From contig VXAA01006093.1 of assembly GCA_013399115.1 (NCBI GenBank), positions 124,001 through 188,000 of the forward strand: DNA of 64,000 nt. Direction: 5' to 3'. Positions 57,063 through 64,000 of the stretch are shown one piece after another. The stretch's first letter is position 1, and each line of letters begins with the position of its first letter. This stretch comes from Anseranas semipalmata. Its lineage: Eukaryota > Chordata > Aves > Anseriformes > Anseranatidae. The notes under the pieces were generated by a model that saw only the letters and a program-made list of their open reading frames with translations, ran no database searches and had not been told where the DNA came from. A program made the position numbers and the translations under genes.

Positions 57063-59379
57063 ATTTATCAAATCCACGTTTGGTGATTATCATTATCATT
57101 AGACACCCTCGCTGCTAAAGATTTTGCCTTGCAAAGTCTCTCTTGAACCAGCTATAGAGGGGGCTGGGGGGGATCCAGGCTTTTGTAGCTGGTGCATTAG
57201 TCTGGAGCAAGGGTGAGTAAATTGTTCATCAAGTTTAAAGGTTGATAGCTGTAAAAAAAAAGCTGAAAAGTGAATTTTTCACACTGGGTTGTTTGCCTTC
57301 CTTAATGAATAAATAAAAGAAGGCAGGTGGGGAGGGAGGATGAAAATGAAGTCAACGTGCAATGTTTCTAGTTCTTGCAGTTTGAATTATGCAAGTGAAT
57401 ACATTTCAAGTGGAACATCTCAGCATTACAAAGGTACTTTCTTGATATGTAATGTCTCTTACAATTCAGAGTTTATTCATATGTGTCAGAAAAAGAGATT
57501 TCCTTGGCTTGGATGGCAAGGATGAAAAATTTCAGTGTGGAGTTATTTCATTAAAAAATCATGAACAAATGAAAAATAGATGTTAGAAACTAATCTAGAA
57601 ATCAATCTTAACTATATGACATTTACGGATTCTTGAATAGCACTTTTTTTTTTTTTCTGCATATGCAATAAATTCCTGGTAAAATAAACAAGTAAGATTT
57701 TTTCATAGCAGTGATAATTGGTGGATGTTTATTTCAAGAAAAGAAATTCAAATGATGCCCACACAATAATTAAACAAAGCTTGTAGTTGTGTGCTCGTTA
57801 TCACAGTTCACCCGAGATCTTCCAGAACTGCATGTTGATATATTCAAATGATAATCTCAAGTCTTGACATCACATATCTGATTTGCAGGTGAAGATTTCT
57901 CATTTAGCTCACAGTCTGACACAGTCAGAACAGGCTTCTGAATTTGCACATGTGATAGAGAGAGATGATTTTGTGATGAAAGATTTCATCCCGACTTTGG
58001 AAAACCATTCCTAGAGCTCACGGGCTGAGAGCAAAATTCATTTCGAGCTTGGTTTGAGATGTATTTCTAATCACATTAGCTGTAAAGGAGGCCTTTTAAT
58101 TTCATGGGCCCTGGGAAAATGAAACTTGAGTAAGCTGAGAGTATTGTGAAACAACTTCAGAGTAAACATCTGATACACTAAGTCTTGGACTATCTACAAT
58201 GAGGTGATTGAGCTGTAATTATGTTGATTCCTCAAGATGTGTTCCATATTATGGGTGTATATCACTGAGTTATAGCTTCTGTGTCAGTTTTGCTGCATAC
58301 AGTTTTAAACCCCAGTCTTATTTGCAGTGCTTGTTAAAATGTTCAGTAAAGATAATAAGACATCATGTCTGGAGAGCACTGAAGTTCCAGTATTCTGAAG
58401 TATCTGTGGTATGAAGCTGATTTTGGTATCCGCTCCCTCTTAAACAGTGCTCCTGAATGTAGTGTAATATTCTAGATACAATTCTTCTTGGAATAAATTT
58501 TAACACTGAATAAATGAGCCTATGACCACAGTCAGTGGGATGTTTGAGACTTCTCTGAGGGAAAATATCTGGGAAGTGTGGTTGTACTGCTGATCCTGAG
58601 AGAGGACTGTTTCAGTGTTTTGAAAGACCCCAGGCTTTCAGGGTGAGAGTGTTGCAGCTGAGTCTGGTGCATGGAGTGAAAACTAGAACAGGGCTTCTGC
58701 GGGAGGAAGGGCTTTGAGCAAAACTCAAGGTTTCAACATGAACTCAGGGCTGCGAGAGCAGTCTGTTGCACAATCCGAGCAGCCACATCCACAGCATATC
58801 CGGACTAGTACCCAGCGCTCTGCTGTCCTGTGTTCCAAGGCAGAATTTTGGGAAGTATGGAAGGAAATCTTTCATTATTGCTTTTCACTGGTAGGACACT
58901 AGTGGTCTTTGGCAATTTCACTGCTGTATTGAATAGCTGCTCAGAAGCAGTCTAGCTAACCCTGTGACTTTCAGTGTTGATGAGAACCAGTTTATATTAG
59001 GCTGACATTAGGCTGTCATAGCTGATGCTAATTGAATTAAGAGGAGATAATAAAAGACTTTATGAAAAGTCCAGTGTGAAAAAAAGTTTATTTCAGAGTA
59101 TCAAAACAGAATTACTATGAATAAACCTTTCCGAGAGAAAACATTCTGTCCTTTTTTTCCTCCATTATCTCTTCCCCCTGGAAAATAGGTGTAATACTGA
59201 CTAGAGGGAAAACAGACTTTCATTGAATTAGTGGAGGTATTCGGTGCAGGAGTCAGGGAATTATAACCGTGTATGGATGCAGATTGCTCCTGGTACATCT
59301 GTGGGCTCTCCTAGCAGAATGTAGAATAACTGCATGTCTTAGTTTTCAAATTATTTATAGCCTGCTAGACTCAAAATCT

Positions 59380-59444
59380 TTCTTACGAAGAACACCAAAT
59401 TCTTAAGAAGAATATCAAGAATATCTTAAGAAGAGAACATCAAG
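59380..59444 (+). repeat. Three imperfect 20-24 bp tandem units
   Basis: Each unit begins (T)TCTTAMGAAGAA and carries ACATCAA, ATATCAA or ACACCAA; the core TTCTTAAGAA is itself palindromic. Confidence 0.75.
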
Positions 59445-59727
59445 TGTTGCACTAGTGAGAAATACAATGGGAAAGGGGGGCACTTCAGGAGAATCAGCTT
59501 CTGCCAAATGAAGCCCCATGAAGAAACTTTTATAGCAGGCAGAGACCTGAAGCTCTGGCCACTGCCAGGAGAAAACATAGGATTTTGGTCTTGCCTTGTC
59601 TGGCAATTGCTATTTTCCTGTTTATCTGTCCTTAGTGGTTTTTGGTCCATTGTGGAGTACCTGCAGCCTTAAACAGGCCTTTTGATCTGGCTCAGGTGGA
59701 TCAATGTAGACCTTGTCCAGCTAAAAA

Positions 59728-59746
59728 CATGCAAACTGTTTGCATG
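59728..59746. repeat. 19-bp palindrome CATGCAAAC-T-GTTTGCATG
   Basis: Two perfect 9-bp arms about a single T. Each arm holds ATGCAAA, seven of the eight bases of an octamer, in opposite orientation. Confidence 0.95.
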
Positions 59747-61408
59747 CTAGAATTTTTTGTGATAGCAATTACTGAGATGTGATAGCGACATATCTTAGAG
59801 TGAAACAGTTGGTGCTAGGGACCTGACATCCACACTATGCATTTCAGGAGTTTACTGCTTTGGACTGGACCTGCTCTGTCCTTTTGTTGACTTGACAGTA
59901 GAATTCCTATTACAAAACACCTTTGTTATTCCCATTTGCAGTTTCAGAAGTCAAAGCTTGAATGCCCACATCAGTACAAGCACAACTCTTTTGGTCTCAG
60001 TTCCGCAGATTTTTGTGGCCCCCAATATTGTAGTAGTCATGGATATAACAGAAACAGAGGTCACATCCTTGGTTAACTTTATATTCATGTTCTCCACCTT
60101 TCCTATCAAAATGAGGTCCCGTTAGACTTAATTACCTCACCAGAAACTCCTCTCACATTTTCCTTATTCATCTAGTTAATTATTAAAACAAACCCAGAAG
60201 AATATTAACTTATACTCTCGTCAAATTCTTATCAATAGGAATTTGATTTTAATGGCTAAAAAAGCCTCCAAGTTCCTCCAGATTCTTACCAATAGAGTGG
60301 GATTGTAAAAACAATTCTTGTTTTGTAAATAGATTTCATGTTTTCCCAGCAAGGGAAAGGTTGCTACAGGGAATAATAACAGCCATTAGGTGAAATAGAA
60401 CAACTCACTTCATATTAAACTGGCTCGTACAGAAAACTCCCTGATACTATTTTCTGTGCAGTAATACAAGAGAAATAATAAACTTGAACATTAAGGCTAT
60501 CCTTCTAAATGAACTGGATTTGTCATAAAATACATGAATGCATTTCTTATCTGTTATACCCGTCTTCACTTACTCAGTATTTTGTTAAAATGACAGGTAT
60601 TAACATGAAACTTTGCCTATAAATATGGCAATAAATGGAATGCCTCACCCACAGATATAAAGATCTTTCACTCAATTCACGTAAGCAATAAGTAGCAATA
60701 GCTTTTGGTTATTGGCATCTGCATCTCAGAATTTTTAAATCTTATTACTGGAATTTTGAGCCAGCTAATATTAGGGAAGGTTTTGGAATGGACAACAGAG
60801 ATTTCAGTGTTTTGGGGTTAGACCCTGATTTTTTTAACTCCTTGGAGCATTAAGATATTTGGGTAAGCAGTTATTGTTTTGATTCTGTTCTGTAATATGT
60901 GGCAATGTATGATGCCCTTCTCGTGATATCCCAGTCATTTCACTATGCTGATTTTACATCTCAAAAGCTCCACTCTTCAGAGCTTTCAGTATAACATTTA
61001 CATCCAGACCTTCAAGTGCTTTGTCAATCTGATCACTTAAATTGGTATCTAAGCAGTAGATGAACCAATTCTGAAAATTTCACCCCACACACTGTACAAG
61101 AGAAGACCTTACATATTCCAGAAAAAGTTGAACTTGGACTTCCTAATATTAAGGTTGTCTCTGACTGTTTTGAGGAAGATATCACCCTGCAGCTGGCGCA
61201 GAAAAGACTTTGTCAGCTGATCTGAACCACAGTGCTTGTAAACCTTCCAGCATCTTTATCCTGAGCAAGTTCCAGCCCAATCAATTCAAGTCCTTCACAT
61301 GACCAGGTTGCAATTCTCATTTTTACTTATTTATTAGCAGAGAAACTGTCAGAGTAAAACAGAGCATTAGCCATTTCATGGGGAAGCAGATAAGAATGAG
61401 AAACTTAC

Positions 61409-61455
61409 GGCTGATGCATTATTTTGAATCGGCTCAGCTCATAGTCTGATATATT
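61409..61455 (-). other. Candidate internal exon of unknown gene, or upstream alternative BLNK exon
   Basis: On the minus strand a long pyrimidine tract ending CTCTTTTCAG is followed after 47 nt by the donor CC|GTAAGT. Of the three frames only one is open; it reads NISDYELSRFKIMHQ plus CC and runs phase 0 to 2. I do not recognise the peptide. It lies about 22.6 kb upstream of BLNK exon 1 on the same strand. BLNK exon 2 accepts phase 2, so a splice onto it would stay in frame, and the ATG inside this exon would give an alternative start M-H-Q-P followed by KLQKMVHD. It could equally belong to a neighbouring minus-strand gene beyond the window, or be a chance pairing of splice-like sites. Confidence 0.35.
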
Positions 61456-62419
61456 CTGAAAAGAGAAAAAACAGTTTTTTTATTTTAAATAAAGTTATAT
61501 TTAATTGAGACCACTCCATTAAGTGAATTACATGACACTTTTACAAGTGAGCTAAGCAAAGACCTAAAAAATAGGTTTTAGTTTTGTGGTTACGTGGTTG
61601 TCTCATCTTGGTTAATGTTTAACTTTTTGTTACTCACCTGTTGTAACATTTCTGGAAAACAGGTAGCACACACTGTATTGTTAAACTGGAATTTAACCGG
61701 GCATGTGGCAGATTAAATTATGCTGGTTAATGAATCATTCAAAAAGCGATAAGCAAGCCACTTTATATAGTCGCTTTCCAGCTCCACCACAGAGTTTCTT
61801 TTGGGGCTGTTACTGAAATCAGCAGATTAGCGTAGCAGTAGCTGGGTGGAAGATTACTTTACCAATGGTTGGGAGACTGTTAAATCACCCACTGTTTGGT
61901 CTGTTCTTGTGCTAGACTTCTGCATGACTCCTCAGCCCATGAAAAACTGGGGATGAAAAATAGGAGCATTTGTAGTGTGTTACCTTGGCACATACAGTGC
62001 CGAGTAGAGAGACCCATTGTAGTGCTGAGCAAACTAACTCAGGTACAGGAAACAGTTCAGCCAAATCATTTCAGTGGTTTGTGTAGCTCCAAACACCTGC
62101 CACCTCCACAGGTAGAAGAGTCCAAGCACGGCACTAAGGCGGCAGAAGTACTTCTGATGTTCAAGCCAGCGCACACCTTGCAGCTGAAATGCTTATGTTA
62201 GACTTTTAGGCTAGTCTAAATTGAAGCCATTTTTGATACTGTCTATGGATTTTCCTCTGGTGCAAAATTTTCAGTAAAATCTCTGGATTGTACCCAGACC
62301 AAGTGTGTGATTGCATGGTTTCAGCCCAGAAACCTTGTGCTAATGCTAAAATGCTTTTTTCTCAGCGTAGATTTCAACTGTAAACATGACCATTTAATAG
62401 ATGGAATTCTAACCCTCCA

Positions 62420-62463
62420 TCTTCTTCTTCTTCTTTTGTGTGTGTGTGTGTGTGTGTGTGTGC
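62420..62463 (+). repeat. (CTT)n followed by (TG)n microsatellite
   Basis: Five CTT units run into about thirteen TG units ending in TGCGTGCC. Confidence 0.95.
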
Positions 62464-64000
62464 GTGCCTCAGGAAGAGGAAATCCATTTTTTCTTCTGTG
62501 GTGGTTGTTTCCTGAGACTTCCTAGGCACAGCTATAGGGAATGAAACTGACGCTTTCCACTGACTTCAGTGATATTGAGTTCATTGTACTTTGATTGATA
62601 TCAGTACAGCTCTATCTGTCTTTCTGAATAATCCCCAGCCATCAGTCCCATTCCAAACTCTTTTGCCTTTTCTCTCACCACCACATCAGCATGATAGATG
62701 AGTTTGTATTGAGCATACAAAGTGAGATACTAACAACAACTGTATGAGACAAGGAGATCAAGAGGAGAACGTGTAGGATCTCAATAAAAACGTTTCCTCA
62801 GTCTGTATCTAAATTCAAGAAAATCTTTGCATTTAAGTTCTTTGATATATTTGTTGTGAAAATACACCATTTCAGACACTAGAGAACACCCTCCATTTAA
62901 TACTTAGGCTGTAATTGTACCATAACAAAAAGCAGCTGCATATCTACATGTACTGTGTATGGTAATTAGCAGATGATCTAGCAGATCTAGAAATCACCAA
63001 ATTCCTGAGGAAATTTAAAGCTATATTGAGCTGACTGATTGACATACAGGCCCATCTGGGCTCATTCAGACTTCATCAGCTGATAATGAGTCACCAAATT
63101 GCCTCCACAAATCAATGACCAGCAATATTAAGTCAATTTCCGCCCCTATTATTTCACCTTCTAAATAAGAGGAGGAAGATATATATATTTTTTATCGTGT
63201 GGATTAATTCTTGTTCACTCTCTTTTCTTTGCAAAACAGAATATTTAAACCTTTACTTGTGTGTATTAAGATTACTAAGATGTACTTCCAAGCTGGTGTT
63301 CACTGGAATCTGCTTCTTAAGCAGTGTTTTGTTGTAGGTAGTGCTTCCTGCATGGGTATCAGCTCTGTGTATGGTCAGATCAAGAGCTTTTCTTTTTAAC
63401 TAGCAATGGAGTTTAACAGGTGATGAAAGCATGGACCTGAACTTTTCTCTACCAGTGAATGTTTTATGTGGAGAGTTTTAGCTTGGTTCCTTTTTCTTTT
63501 TCTTTTTTTTTATAAAACTTTTTTTTTTCATTAAACTATGAACTTCCCTCAAGTTTGAGGAAACTGGCATCCATGGGTCCAGCTGAAAGCTCTCTCTTCT
63601 TATTTAGTAAGTCCAATTTTCATTCTTTATTATTGTTATTTTTTTTAAACAGAAAATTGTACCAATGATTGTAACTAGGAGCTGCTACTGCATTTTAGCA
63701 ACAAAATTCTGGTCTTAGGAAAGAGTACAAAAATATCTTGCATACTCAACATTCATGAAATTACATGGTAGCTTCTGGAAGAAGATGACTAATTCTTCCA
63801 GGTTTTAACTATTTATTGCTCCTGTTGTTGCTTATGATATATGTTGTTAGTGATTTGTATTAGTATGAATGGAATATGTTGTAAATAAATATATCTGATA
63901 AAGAAGTTAAAGTAGCTTCTTTCCTGGAGTGATTGGAGTTGCAGAATATACAATGAGGAACTAGACATGAATTGGAGGCTAGTTTTTTCTTTTTTTACAG

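Larger units (their letters stand above)
48400..61408. other. Intergenic DNA upstream of BLNK, distal part
   Basis: AT-rich with simple repeats, a MIR-like relic at 56937, a perfect hairpin at 51555 and a palindrome at 59728. In mammals DNTT lies upstream of BLNK in divergent orientation, but no DNTT exon could be recognised on the plus strand here. It probably lies beyond 64 kb if the order is kept. Confidence 0.7.

Noticed and set aside
39331..64000. DNTT (expected upstream neighbour in mammals) on the plus strand
   Set aside because: No stretch resembling the DNTT N-terminus or BRCT region was recognised. It is probably outside the window.
1..64000. CRISPR arrays, operons, phage or plasmid modules, rRNA genes, endogenous retrovirus genes
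   Set aside because: Both strands were read for them and nothing of the kind was seen. The base composition, intron structure and CR1 elements are those of a bird chromosome.

Overview
The window is vertebrate genomic DNA, almost certainly from a bird and most likely a galliform such as chicken. It has short exons in long AT-rich introns, a CpG-island promoter, and two 3' ends of CR1 LINEs ending in the bird-typical ATTCTATGATT signature. There are no bacterial, phage, plasmid or CRISPR features. Almost all open reading frames of 60-200 codons in the window are chance frames in introns or intergenic DNA.

The one gene I can identify is BLNK (B-cell linker protein, also SLP-65 or BASH), on the minus strand. 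It begins in a CpG island near 38.8 kb and runs leftward off the window at position 1. Fourteen coding exons can be read with canonical splice sites and matching phases. A fifteenth appears to be cut by the window edge. Together the fourteen exons give 977 coding nt, or 325 codons plus two bases. They cover the N-terminal basic/helical segment, the acidic tyrosine-rich region (Y72, Y84 and Y96 at the same numbers as in human BLNK; then Y180, Y191, Y235) and most of the proline-rich linker. The C-terminal SH2 domain is not in the window and should lie just beyond base 1. Four exons are only 22-29 nt (5629-5650, 7438-7463, 6849-6877, 3229-3256), so gene predictors would easily miss them.

Layout: 1-13.6 kb holds BLNK exons 15(partial) to 3; 13.6-21.6 kb is intron 2; exon 2 is at 21.6 kb; 21.6-38.7 kb is intron 1 (17 kb, with an assembly gap at 27.6 kb); 38.5-39.3 kb is the CpG island with exon 1; 39.3-64 kb is upstream intergenic DNA with two CR1 copies, one MIR-like relic, simple repeats and an assembly gap at 48.1 kb. 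At 61.41-61.46 kb on the minus strand there is a well-formed 47-nt internal-exon candidate of unknown gene. Its only open frame would splice in phase into BLNK exon 2. That is the most interesting unexplained signal, but it is unproven.

I found no evidence of a novel multi-gene system. The observations worth checking are the microexon cluster, the 61.4 kb exon candidate, an A10 run inside a coding exon, ancient MIR-like relics, and a few perfect hairpins or palindromes in non-coding DNA.
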